A program made the position numbers and the translations under genes. The notes under the pieces were generated by a model. The model was not told the DNA's origin. It made no database searches and saw only the letters and a program-made list of their open reading frames with translations. From the NCBI GenBank assembly GCA_964597075.1, contig CAZQXC010000078.1:1-11482 (forward strand): DNA of 11,482 nt, read 5' to 3'. This DNA is from UBA2336 sp964597075 (GTDB taxonomy: Bacteria > Bacteroidota > Bacteroidia > Cytophagales > Cyclobacteriaceae). Of the stretch, positions 1 through 6,700 are shown in pieces. Numbering within the stretch: the stretch's first letter is position 1; every line of letters begins with the position of its first letter.

Positions 1-2
1 GC

Positions 3-95
3 GAGTTAGTAGAGATGGGAGTACCAAAACAAGATATTGTAATTGGTTTTCATACTGCTAAAATGCGGCAATTAACAGATTTTGCTGTTGGATAA
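3..95 (+). CDS. xisI: XisI-family protein, C-terminal end only (cut by the window edge)
   Basis: Frame 3 is open from the window edge to TAA at 93-95 and gives the last 30 residues of a protein. They contain the stretch GVPKQDIVIGFH followed by TDFAVG at the very end. This matches what I know of the C-terminus of XisI proteins (typically GVPKxDIVLGFHxPxxRxYTxFAVA-like). XisI was described as a controlling factor for excision of the fdxN element during heterocyst differentiation. Family members are abundant in cyanobacterial genomes, usually just downstream of a xisH gene, which would lie left of this window. Most copies are not next to an fdxN element, so the family name does not prove that role here. 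The gene converges with the minus-strand operon that ends at 178. Confidence 0.8.
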   Translation, partial: ELVEMGVPKQDIVIGFHTAKMRQLTDFAVG

Positions 96-161
96 GTTAA
101 TTTAGGTCCGTTACTAAGCTTAATTAAAATTGTCGATAAAAATAAAGCTTTTAATAATGTC

Positions 162-174
162 TAACGCACCCTAC
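162..174. repeat. Half of a cyanobacterial intergenic palindrome (TAACGCACCCTAC)
   Basis: The 13-mer TAACGCACCCTAC sits in the 82-base gap between the convergent xisI and antitoxin genes. The same string, paired with GTAGGGTGCGTTA, is a very common intergenic palindrome in cyanobacterial genomes. Only one arm is present here, so this is probably a decayed copy. I see no convincing terminator hairpin in the gap. Confidence 0.35.
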
Positions 175-177
175 TAA

Positions 178-405
178 CTATTCAATAATTTCTTCGTATT
201 GATTGGTATCGTCGTCTTGCAATCGTTTGATTTCTCTAAATACATCATCTAAAGATTTGCCATCAAGCCATTGATGACGCTCTTTGGTATAATCACCTTT
301 TCCGGGGCTATAGTACTGAACAAATTTAATTGCATCAACAACTCCCAAAGAATCTACTAAAGCTTTATAACCTTGTCTAATAATTTCTTGTTGTGTTCTA
401 GTCAT
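178..405 (-). CDS. Small antitoxin-like protein partnered with the PIN-domain protein
   Basis: This encodes 75 residues and starts at ATG 405-403. The start overlaps the end of the upstream PIN gene by 8 bases (398-405), which suggests translational coupling. The protein is charged and soluble, with no signal peptide or membrane segment. A stretch around residues 35-50 (GKGDYTKERHQWLDG) recalls a cyanobacterial family of small proteins encoded next to PIN-domain genes and treated as VapB-like antitoxins. The segment before it (about residues 11-33) looks helical. By analogy it would bind and neutralise the PIN nuclease, and possibly repress its own operon. No ribbon-helix-helix or AbrB motif is obvious, so DNA binding is not shown. 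Unlike most VapBC pairs, the antitoxin gene is second. The pairing rests on gene adjacency and resemblance; an unrelated small protein is possible. Confidence 0.65.
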   Translation of the reverse strand: MTRTQQEIIRQGYKALVDSLGVVDAIKFVQYYSPGKGDYTKERHQWLDGKSLDDVFREIKRLQDDDTNQYEEIIE

Positions 406-871
406 CGTTTCTATCTTCCATTTGTGTAATTTCTGCCAGCCATTGCACGGGATTATTGATATTTACAGTAATTGATTGAGAATTTTTTCGGGCTTTTTTG
501 ACTAGTCTGTCATCTGTTGTCAGAAATATATCTGCTTGACTTATTTCAGCACTAGCGATGTGGGTAGCGTCATAACTTGAGAATCCCATTTTTTGAAGTT
601 CAGCTGCTCGCTGTTCAATAAATGAGCTAGTTATAACTTTGATTTTAGCAACTGCTAGTAGTCTTTTGGTGTTTTGTAATCTTTCTATATTGGATGTTTG
701 ATTTAACTCAGCTACTATTGCGCTGCTATTAATCATTTTCCAATCTCCTGATTGACATTGATTAATAATTGTTATCACCGCTTCACTCTCTAAACGAATG
801 CGTGGCTGTGTTTGGTCGTCAAAAGGACGATTTAAACAACAAACATCAAGATATATTTTATATTGAGCCAT
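398..871 (-). CDS. PIN-domain protein, probable VapC-type RNase toxin
   Basis: This encodes 157 residues starting at ATG 871-869, 5 bases after the hsdS stop. The layout is that of a PIN nuclease: an acidic residue ending the first strand (YLDVCCLNR, D9), acidic residues E28 and E30 in RLESEA, E55 in the helix SSAIVAEL, D101 in GFSSYDATHIASA, and D120/D121 in FLTTDDRL. PIN proteins use such a cluster to bind Mg2+ or Mn2+ and cut RNA; VapC toxins cleave tRNA or rRNA. All expected acidic positions are present, so it looks catalytically competent. The final residues EDRNDD are very acidic. No good Shine-Dalgarno sequence precedes it (GATAAATAAATGCT), so it may depend on translation of hsdS. Being last but one in a methyltransferase operon is unusual. 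RNA cleavage and toxicity are inferred from the family. Confidence 0.8.
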   Translation of the reverse strand: MAQYKIYLDVCCLNRPFDDQTQPRIRLESEAVITIINQCQSGDWKMINSSAIVAELNQTSNIERLQNTKRLLAVAKIKVITSSFIEQRAAELQKMGFSSYDATHIASAEISQADIFLTTDDRLVKKARKNSQSITVNINNPVQWLAEITQMEDRNDD

Positions 872-876
872 AGCAT

Positions 877-2193
877 TTATTTATCTGCATCGTCTTTTAA
901 GCGAGTCTTCCCGGTTAATAATTCTTGCATCATCCCTTGTTTGATGGCTTTGTATTTATCGCGCTTCTTTTCTAATGCTGCGATTTCTGCGTCCATATCG
1001 CTGAGGATTTGCGCGATCGCTTTTTGTTCGGGGAGTGGGGGGAGATTTATTTGAAGGTTTTTCAAAGCATCTTGATTAATATTTGTATTTGCACTAACAG
1101 TGCTACTATCTATTACTGTTTTTCTAAATTTTTCTTCGTTAAAACAATAAACTTTATATTCGGAGTCTAACTTATCAAAATCTCTAAATCTAATTAAAAA
1201 ACCACTGTAAACAGTATTTTGTAAATCATCCTCGACTACAGATGTCAATCCTACACCTTCAGGCTTTACTGAAGAACGGATAAATAAAACATCTCCTTTC
1301 CTTAATTCATAAATTTTTCTCTCAAAACTTGAAGAATTTACTAAACCCAATGATACACCTTGAAATATTTTAGGTCTGCCAAATACATTTAAAAGATTTA
1401 CAAAAGGATATCCAAAGCCAAAATCTTCTTTTCCTTTATTAATCCCATTTTTAAATTCTCCAATCTCTTCCAACTTCTTCACCTTCCACTCACTACTAAA
1501 ACCAGGTAATCGCATCTTACCCGTGAGGAGTTGCTGCATCGCTCCCTGCTTGATGTTGCGCTTTTTGGTGATAGCGCGATCGCAAGCTGCAATTAGTGCA
1601 TCAGTATCAGAAAGAGAGAGTGCGATCGTCTTTTGTTCCTCTGGTAGAGGCATTGGCACAATAAAATTTCGGATTTGTTCAACGTTAACTCGTTTAAAAG
1701 TTGAGCCGACCATTAAATCGGCAAGCTGTTTTTGAACTATAGGAGATTGAATAACCGCTTGCAAATAATCACTTGATAAATCAAAATGTCTTTTTCTTAA
1801 AAGGCAAACGTCTTGACCCATTGCAAAAGGAGGATGCCATTCAGTAACTTGTGCCACCTCTCCAACTGTAGCGTTGCGACTAAAAATAAGGTCACTAGGC
1901 TGTGGTTTTCGTCCACCTTCTATTAATTCAAAATAATAATGTTGTGTTGTCTGTTTAGCATTAGCAAGTTCAACAAAATAACTTTGAACTTCTCTGATAC
2001 TTGCTATTGGGATTCCATTTAAAACAAATTCGGCTGTTATGTGTTTACAGTCAGTAACACTCCAGAATCGTTTGAGAACATCGACTTCCCAATCGCTAGG
2101 AATCACCCCCACCTCAGTCTTCTTATACCCCTCTATCCCATCCGTGCAATCCTTTAATCCGTTTAATCCGTGTTCTAATCCGTGACTCACCAC
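877..2193 (-). CDS. hsdS: Type I restriction-modification specificity subunit HsdS
   Basis: This encodes 438 residues. HsdS carries the two target-recognition domains (TRDs) that read the halves of a bipartite DNA site and dock HsdM onto it. The protein shows the expected twofold internal repeat. TRD1 (about residues 24-180, from YKKTEVGVIPSDWEV) is followed by a conserved helical spacer (about 181-230, PLPEEQKTIA to LLTGKMRLPGF). TRD2 (about 233-384) is followed by a matching spacer (about 385-432, PPLPEQKAIAQILSD to LLTGKTRL). Length is normal for a complete HsdS. The start is GTG at 2193-2191, overlapping the hsdM stop by 7 bases; no ATG lies in the usual place, so coupling to hsdM is likely. 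Residues 2-22, before the usual YKKTEVG start, are encoded by a small tandem DNA repeat (see 2140-2184). The recognition sequence cannot be predicted from the protein. Confidence 0.95.
   Translation of the reverse strand: MVSHGLEHGLNGLKDCTDGIEGYKKTEVGVIPSDWEVDVLKRFWSVTDCKHITAEFVLNGIPIASIREVQSYFVELANAKQTTQHYYFELIEGGRKPQPSDLIFSRNATVGEVAQVTEWHPPFAMGQDVCLLRKRHFDLSSDYLQAVIQSPIVQKQLADLMVGSTFKRVNVEQIRNFIVPMPLPEEQKTIALSLSDTDALIAACDRAITKKRNIKQGAMQQLLTGKMRLPGFSSEWKVKKLEEIGEFKNGINKGKEDFGFGYPFVNLLNVFGRPKIFQGVSLGLVNSSSFERKIYELRKGDVLFIRSSVKPEGVGLTSVVEDDLQNTVYSGFLIRFRDFDKLDSEYKVYCFNEEKFRKTVIDSSTVSANTNINQDALKNLQINLPPLPEQKAIAQILSDMDAEIAALEKKRDKYKAIKQGMMQELLTGKTRLKDDADK
1013..1020. repeat. HIP1 octamer GCGATCGC (one of four in the window)
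   Basis: Exact HIP1 palindromes occur at 1013-1020 and 1576-1583 (both within hsdS), 7276-7283 (in the XRE pseudogene) and 8438-8445 (in an unidentified broken gene). HIP1 is strongly over-represented in many cyanobacterial genomes and supports that origin. The 1013 copy lies in the second HsdS spacer repeat (KAIAQIL). The matching place in the first repeat, near 1622-1629, has a one-base variant. Confidence 0.85.
2140..2184. repeat. Tandem TTTAATCCG-type repeat inside the start of hsdS
   Basis: On the + strand the 9-mer TTTAATCCG occurs twice back to back (2153-2161 and 2162-2170). A variant TCTAATCCG follows three bases later (2174-2182), and ATCCGTG strings lie at both ends. The unit is a multiple of three, so on the minus strand it is translated as repeated Gly-Leu steps (HGLEHGLNGLK). 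This stretch occupies the N-terminus of HsdS ahead of its conserved start. It resembles dispersed CACGGATTA-type elements that I recall near gene ends in many bacterial genomes; that resemblance is from memory. Confidence 0.65.
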
Positions 2194-4592
2194 ACCAACC
2201 CCATCCGCTGCAAATGTCCCTCAACCTTACTTGTCAACTCGTCAACTTCCTGCATCAACTCAGGTAAAGGCATTTCATACCGCTCTGCTAATTCCTTAAT
2301 TCTAGAAGTCAACCGTTGAGAAATCCGTTCCATCTCGGAATTTATCGCTTGTCGTAGCGTCGGGAACCATTTATCATCCACTACCAAAGCTTTAATTTCA
2401 TCTTCGCTTAACTGTCCATATTTCTTTAAAACCTGGTTATTCAATTCCTTAGTCGCTTCTGCAATTTCTTTATTAACCTTTGCTTCTGCTTCAATTAACT
2501 TTAAATAAGCCTTCAACACCTGCAATTCTTCACCAAAATCAACATCATTTTTAATTACCTTGATACGTTTATCCACATTACCCTTGCTAATCTTCCCACT
2601 ATCCCCAGCGACTTCTTCCAGCAAACCCTCCTCACCACCATATTCTTCCTGCATTTCTTCCTGCTGACGAACAACTTCATCTTTCTTACTTTCCAAAGTT
2701 TCAATTGCGTCTTGCTCTGCTTGAAAATAGCGGTTAATCATCAATTCCTTGGGTATTAACTCACATACATAATTAATAACCTTCCCCTTCTGATTCAAAA
2801 CTTCCTTGATTTCCGCTTGCCAGCCATCTTCCACCAAAATATAAACATCATCCTTCATAGTTTCCAGCCAATAAGTCATTAAATGCTGGTAAACATCGTA
2901 TTTATCAATCAAACTTTTCCCAGTGAAGGATTGCAGTAAATTTTCAGCAAGCTGGTAAATAAGTTCTTTGGGTTTATCTCCCTTTTTAATTTCCTTAAGC
3001 AAGCTAACGTGTTGATTTTTCCAGGTTTCAAAAACTGTTGCGATATCATTCCCGTAACTAATAAATTCCGGATGTTGAAAAATACAAGCTTTCACATCTC
3101 CAGCAGAAACCTTGAGTATTTGATATCCCTGACGATTCCCAGGTTTAAATAATTCTTGTTGTAGCGTCGGATAAACCTGCCAATATTCTCCCAAAGCTTC
3201 CACATCTCGCTGGGGAATTCCTCCCAATAAATGGGCTGCAATGTCTTGAATATCTTCCTCTTCTTGACTATCAATATATCGGGGAATATTCAAGTTGTAA
3301 TCATTACCAGCAATTTCCTTAACAGAAACCATCCGCGAATATTTAGGTATTTCTAATTGCTTGTTAAAAACATCGACAATTTTATGAATATCCTGCTCTC
3401 GCAAACGGTTTTTATTCCCATCTTTGACAAACCCCTTGCTGGCATCAATGATAAAAATACCTTGACGATTTACAGAATTTTCTTTATCCAACACAATAAT
3501 ACAAGCCGGGATACCAGTACCATAAAACAAATTTGGCGGTAGCCCAATAATTCCTTTAATAATCCCTTTACTAATCAAATTTCGACGAATTTCCGCTTCT
3601 GCATTCCCCCGAAACAGCACCCCATGCGGTAAAATAATCGCTCCTTTCCCCTTACTTTTCAAAGAGCGAATCATGTGCAGTAAAAACGCATAATCGCCAT
3701 TTTTCGCGGGAGGAATTCCATAACCTTGAAACCGTTGAAACTCATCGTTTTCGGGATTTAAGCCATTACTCCAAGCTTTGCTAGAAAAAGGAGGATTCGC
3801 AACCGCAAAATCAAACGCTTTCAAACTACCATCAGCATCTTTAAAATGGGGACTTGATAAAGTATTATCCTGCCAAATTTCTGCCGTCGGATGTCCGTGT
3901 AAAATCATATTCATCCGAGCTAATGCGCGGGTAGCATTATCCATTTCTTGCCCGTAAATAGTCAAACCCCGCTCGGCTTCATCCGCAGCTTTAAGCAACA
4001 GCGAGCCACTTCCACAAGTAGGATCGTAAATAGTTTGATCTTGACTTTGAGCAGTATTTACTCCAATTACCTGAGATATAACCCGCGAAACCTCAGCCGG
4101 AGTATAAAACTGTCCCTTACTTTTACCCGATTGCGTTGCAAAATTCCGCATCAGATACTCGTAAGCATCCCCTAAAATATCATCCCCATCGGCGCGGTTT
4201 TTACTAAAATTCAAGCTGGAATTCTGAAAAATCGCCACCAAATTGGTAAGTCGCTCTTGCATTTCCTTACCCTTACCCAATTTGTCAGCATCATTAAAAT
4301 CAGCTACATCAATAACACCCTTTAAATCGTTCTCTTCCGCTAACTTGGCGATAATTTTATTAATCCCGTCTCCAATATCTTTTTGTCCCTTGAGCTTAAC
4401 AATATCTTGAAAACCCCCACCTTCAGGCACTTCAATCAGCGCATCTTCAACACCAGCGTACTTATCAGATACATACTTTACGAATAATAAAACTAAAACA
4501 TAGTCCTTGTATTGCGAAGCATCCATCCCACCCCGCAACTCATCACAACTTTTCCATAAAGAACTGTAAAGTTCGCTTTTCTTAATCGCCAT
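2187..4592 (-). CDS. hsdM: Type I restriction-modification methyltransferase subunit HsdM, long C-terminal form
   Basis: This encodes 801 residues. HsdM transfers a methyl group from S-adenosylmethionine to adenine N6 within the site chosen by HsdS. An N-terminal HsdM domain (about residues 5-150) is followed by the N6-adenine methylase domain: QFYTPAEV (161-168), the SAM-binding motif YDPTCGSGSLLLKA (189-202), the catalytic NPPF (266-269), and the typical domain end YNLNIPRYI (432-440). The remaining 360 residues are mostly helical, with a probable coiled coil around 620-660, and end in LQRMGLVW. This long form is a known HsdM subgroup of about 800 residues, not a fusion. The start is ATG 4592-4590; an in-frame TAA directly precedes it and GAAGG lies 9 bases upstream. 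It is the first gene of the operon and has an 800-base spacer upstream. All catalytic motifs are intact. Confidence 0.95.
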   Translation of the reverse strand: MAIKKSELYSSLWKSCDELRGGMDASQYKDYVLVLLFVKYVSDKYAGVEDALIEVPEGGGFQDIVKLKGQKDIGDGINKIIAKLAEENDLKGVIDVADFNDADKLGKGKEMQERLTNLVAIFQNSSLNFSKNRADGDDILGDAYEYLMRNFATQSGKSKGQFYTPAEVSRVISQVIGVNTAQSQDQTIYDPTCGSGSLLLKAADEAERGLTIYGQEMDNATRALARMNMILHGHPTAEIWQDNTLSSPHFKDADGSLKAFDFAVANPPFSSKAWSNGLNPENDEFQRFQGYGIPPAKNGDYAFLLHMIRSLKSKGKGAIILPHGVLFRGNAEAEIRRNLISKGIIKGIIGLPPNLFYGTGIPACIIVLDKENSVNRQGIFIIDASKGFVKDGNKNRLREQDIHKIVDVFNKQLEIPKYSRMVSVKEIAGNDYNLNIPRYIDSQEEEDIQDIAAHLLGGIPQRDVEALGEYWQVYPTLQQELFKPGNRQGYQILKVSAGDVKACIFQHPEFISYGNDIATVFETWKNQHVSLLKEIKKGDKPKELIYQLAENLLQSFTGKSLIDKYDVYQHLMTYWLETMKDDVYILVEDGWQAEIKEVLNQKGKVINYVCELIPKELMINRYFQAEQDAIETLESKKDEVVRQQEEMQEEYGGEEGLLEEVAGDSGKISKGNVDKRIKVIKNDVDFGEELQVLKAYLKLIEAEAKVNKEIAEATKELNNQVLKKYGQLSEDEIKALVVDDKWFPTLRQAINSEMERISQRLTSRIKELAERYEMPLPELMQEVDELTSKVEGHLQRMGLVW

Positions 4593-4673
4593 TTAGTGAT
4601 GCCTTCAAAATATCCTCCAAGAAACTTTGTCAGAAATGAAAAATCCTGGCTGACATTGCACTTTGAAGCAGAT

Positions 4674-4718
4674 GCATCTCGCGAGCGATAGGCGTAGCCG
4701 CCTGCTTGCAGATCGCAC
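4674..4718. repeat. GC-rich cyanobacterial interspersed palindromic repeat
   Basis: This is a sharply GC-rich island in an AT-rich spacer. It has a nested inverted repeat: an inner stem AGGCG (4690-4694) with CGCCT (4699-4703) around a 4-base loop, and outer arms GCGAT (4685-4689) with ATCGC (4712-4716). Strings such as GCGATAGGCGTAGCC belong to a class of short palindromic repeats scattered between genes in Nostocales. It could form a hairpin in either transcript. It lies about 80 bases upstream of hsdM. Confidence 0.6.
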
Positions 4719-4923
4719 CTAATTTCAAAACCCTGCTCATTTTACTGACGATATATCTTATACCAGAAATGCCCCTTCTGGAGATATCTAGGACTTTTAA
4801 TTGGGAAATAATTCACCGTCTTGCTCTAAAAAGTAGTTAAAGACAAGTTCGACGTTATCTTTATAAAATACTAGAGAAGCACCGAACTTCTTCTTTATAA
4901 TTGTAGATTTTTGTTACGTTTCG

Positions 4924-4946
4924 TCTTGTAAGCCATACCTACAAGA
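4924..4946. repeat. Inverted repeat TCTTGTA-9-TACAAGA
   Basis: Perfect 7-base arms at 4924-4930 and 4940-4946 are separated by 9 bases. It may be a protein-binding operator or a small hairpin. No T-run follows on either strand, so it is not an obvious terminator. The 10-mer TTCTTGTAGG (complement of 4938-4947) recurs at 7391-7400. Confidence 0.4.
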
Positions 4947-4991
4947 ACTCAATCAGTACATTCTTATATTGTAATTGATTGAAATCCAGTA

Positions 4992-5019
4992 ATTGTTCAC
5001 ATTAATTATTAAGAACAAT
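4992..5019. repeat. Inverted repeat ATTGTTC-14-GAACAAT
   Basis: Perfect 7-base arms at 4992-4998 and 5013-5019 flank a 14-base AT-rich spacer. The centre-to-centre distance of about two helical turns would suit a dimeric DNA-binding protein. In such AT-rich sequence chance is also plausible. Confidence 0.3.
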
Positions 5020-5220
5020 ATTAATGCTTTATAAATGCTCAGTAATTGCTCTATTTTTTTTCATTCTACTCATACTCAATTCTTCTAAAACTATCTTCAG
5101 CTATTTTACTGATGGCTATTCATTATTTGATTAGTTAGCATTTAGCAAACAATCTATTTTATGCCATGTTATATAGCATATTTTAGTTATCAAAATGTAC
5201 AAAAATAGGTAATTTAACAT

Positions 5221-5252
5221 CCTAAGATTGTGAATATACCCACAATTTTAGG
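5221..5252. promoter_or_regulatory. 12-bp hairpin or operator upstream of the exported-protein genes
   Basis: The arms CCTAAGATTGTG (5221-5232) and CACAATTTTAGG (5241-5252) flank the 8-base loop AATATACC. In DNA, 11 of 12 positions pair. The remaining one is G5226 opposite T5247, which pairs as G-U in a plus-strand transcript, so the RNA stem would be continuous. It ends 136 bases before the ATG at 5389. No T-run follows on the plus side. It may be an operator, a 5'-leader hairpin or a terminator remnant; the sequence does not decide. Confidence 0.5.
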
Positions 5253-5388
5253 CATCAATTGGAATCATTTCAATTAATATAAAAATCACAACAAGCATTT
5301 ACATATATTTATATCGCAGAATGTGATTTAGTTACGATTTTTTCGATAATAATTTTGGACTTATTGATTTAATATCAGGGAGCAAATA

Positions 5389-5946
5389 ATGAAAATTGGC
5401 AAAGTTATTTTTGGATTGATTGCGTTTGCAGTAACGTTTTCTGGCAATCAATTAGTAGAAGCCCAAAGTCGTCCTCCTGGCGTATTCTCTTTAGGTGAGA
5501 TGGGATGTCGCGAAATTGAGGGGAGGCAATATTCTCCTATTAACAAAGATATTCCAATAGGATTTGAAATTTATAGAGCAGTTGGAGTTTTTGGACGTTA
5601 TTATAAATGGGGATTTTCTAAAGAAGAACCTTCTCAAAAAACAGCTTGCAGATTAGCATCTAATGGAGAAAAACCGAAATTTAAAACATTGACTTTAGCC
5701 GTAGGTTTTGATGACAGCAACCTTTATTCTAAGGGTTCATTAGCTCGTTTATCTATATATAAAGACGGGAAACCAGAAAAATACATAGATATTTCAAAAG
5801 GACAAAAATCTTTAGTCACTATAGATGTACAAAACACTCGTAGCATTGGACTTGAGCTTGAATGCTTAAGAAAAACTTCTCATAATGATATCAGCAATAC
5901 GAATGGTTGCCCTCCAGTGTACTTCTTTGAAGATATCTTAGAGTAG
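5389..5946 (+). CDS. Exported protein with an NPCBM-like C-terminal half
   Basis: This encodes 185 residues. The ATG at 5389 has a good ribosome site (AGGGAG, 8 bases upstream). Residues 1-25 form a Sec signal peptide: K2 and K5, hydrophobic VIFGLIAFAVTF, and probable cleavage VEA|Q after A25. The mature protein has four cysteines (C40, C87, C159, C174), which could form two disulfides. Residues about 98-160 (FKTLTLAVGFDDSN, then ARLSIYKDGKPE, then TIDVQNTRSIGLELEC) follow the pattern of NPCBM/galactose-binding-like domains. In those, a strand ending in GxDD is followed by a V-Y-x-D-G-K strand and a V-D-V-x-x-x-x-x-L-x-L strand. Such domains bind sugars or sit in cell-surface proteins. The family call is from pattern memory, and sugar binding is not shown. 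It is probably in an operon with the gene 2 bases downstream. Confidence 0.8.
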   Translation: MKIGKVIFGLIAFAVTFSGNQLVEAQSRPPGVFSLGEMGCREIEGRQYSPINKDIPIGFEIYRAVGVFGRYYKWGFSKEEPSQKTACRLASNGEKPKFKTLTLAVGFDDSNLYSKGSLARLSIYKDGKPEKYIDISKGQKSLVTIDVQNTRSIGLELECLRKTSHNDISNTNGCPPVYFFEDILE

Positions 5947-5948
5947 TT

Positions 5949-6665
5949 ATGAATCGTAGAAAATTTATTGCTTACACAGCCTTAGCAGGTGGTTCATTTA
6001 TTGTTAACTTAGGCTTGCATCAACCTAAACCAGCTCGCGGAATTATTTTTATCTTTTTCATTCAAGCGGCTGGTCCCAGTTTATTAAGTTTAGCATTAGG
6101 TGGATTAGCTCTCGCGGCTTTTGGTAGTGGAAGTCAAAATCATAAGCAAATCCGAGCATGGTATGACAAGCGTTTGGATGCTCAGTTAGCACAACGAGAA
6201 TTTTTACGTCGTCAGTTTACAAATGTCTCAGTAGCAGAAGTTAATAACTCTGAATATAACTACATTCTTGGTGCAGAAAAAAAGGAAGCTCTAGGACAAA
6301 ATGTAGCTCTTGCTTTTCCTAGAATTGAGTATAATCAACCAACCGTTTCAAGCTTTTCTGGTGCTGCTTCAATTGGTATGTCCGTTGCTGCACAATACCT
6401 CAAAAGCCATGAAAAAATGAGTACTCAAGAAATAGCATCAGCAATGTTACCAAGACTCAGTGGGGCTAGCGTTATCTCCGATTGGCGGAATTGGGATAAC
6501 AGTAGTTTTCCTGGGGCTTATCCCAATACTTATTCTGACTTTAGAGGAGTTAATATTCGTTATGATGCCGTTGAACCTCGACAAAAGGGTTTTGGCACAA
6601 TTGATGTCACTGTCAATGCTCATCGCATGATTAAAATTCCTCAAATCAAAGTTAACTTTGCTTAG
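5949..6665 (+). CDS. Hypothetical protein with a twin-arginine signal and a second hydrophobic segment
   Basis: This encodes 238 residues and starts at ATG 5949, 2 bases after the stop of the NPCBM-like gene, so the two are almost certainly co-transcribed. The N-terminus MNRRKFIAYTALAGGSF has a twin-arginine motif (R3-R4-K-F) before a moderately hydrophobic stretch, as in Tat substrates, which are exported already folded. A second, longer hydrophobic segment (about residues 31-59, from IIFIFFIQAAGPSLLSLALG) could anchor the protein in a membrane or be a hydrophobic helix of the mature domain. Residues 60-100 are basic and helical. The C-terminal half (about 150-238) includes SDWRNWDNSSFPGAYPNTY and ends in alternating strands. 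There are no cysteines. I do not recognise a family. Function is unknown; the context suggests it works with the upstream exported protein. Confidence 0.75.
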   Translation: MNRRKFIAYTALAGGSFIVNLGLHQPKPARGIIFIFFIQAAGPSLLSLALGGLALAAFGSGSQNHKQIRAWYDKRLDAQLAQREFLRRQFTNVSVAEVNNSEYNYILGAEKKEALGQNVALAFPRIEYNQPTVSSFSGAASIGMSVAAQYLKSHEKMSTQEIASAMLPRLSGASVISDWRNWDNSSFPGAYPNTYSDFRGVNIRYDAVEPRQKGFGTIDVTVNAHRMIKIPQIKVNFA

Positions 6666-6700
6666 GTAAAAGTACACAGCTAAAATATTATGTTCGCATT

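Larger units (their letters stand above)
4593..5388. other. 796-base AT-rich spacer between divergent genes
   Basis: This spacer separates the minus-strand hsdM operon from the plus-strand exported-protein genes, so it must hold a promoter for each direction. I could not place either with confidence; AT-rich hexamers are everywhere. It contains a GC-rich interspersed repeat (4674-4718) and several inverted repeats: CCAGAA/TTCTGG at 4763-4781, 4924-4946, 4992-5019 and 5221-5252. No frame in it gave a recognisable protein remnant. Confidence 0.6.

Noticed and set aside
116..150. AAGCTT pair as a terminator between xisI and the antitoxin gene
   Set aside because: Only a 6-base stem with a 23-base loop and no proper T-run; AAGCTT is itself palindromic, so the pairing is weak evidence.
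863..1735. Plus-strand open frames at 863-1054 and 1523-1735
   Set aside because: Both are cysteine/serine-rich shadows opposite the two conserved HsdS spacer repeats. They resemble each other only because HsdS is internally repeated.
3092..4175. Short open frames within hsdM (3092-3274, 3357-3542, 3948-4175)
   Set aside because: The intact hsdM frame with all motifs covers this stretch; these have no start signals or homology.
2187..4592. HsdM as a novel fusion because of its 360-residue C-terminal extension
   Set aside because: The extension, ending in RIKELAERYE and RMGLVW, matches a known long HsdM subgroup of about 800 residues.
6447..6677. Minus-strand open frame of 76 codons opposite the end of the Tat gene
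   Set aside because: No ribosome site or recognisable protein pattern; the plus-strand gene explains the open frame.
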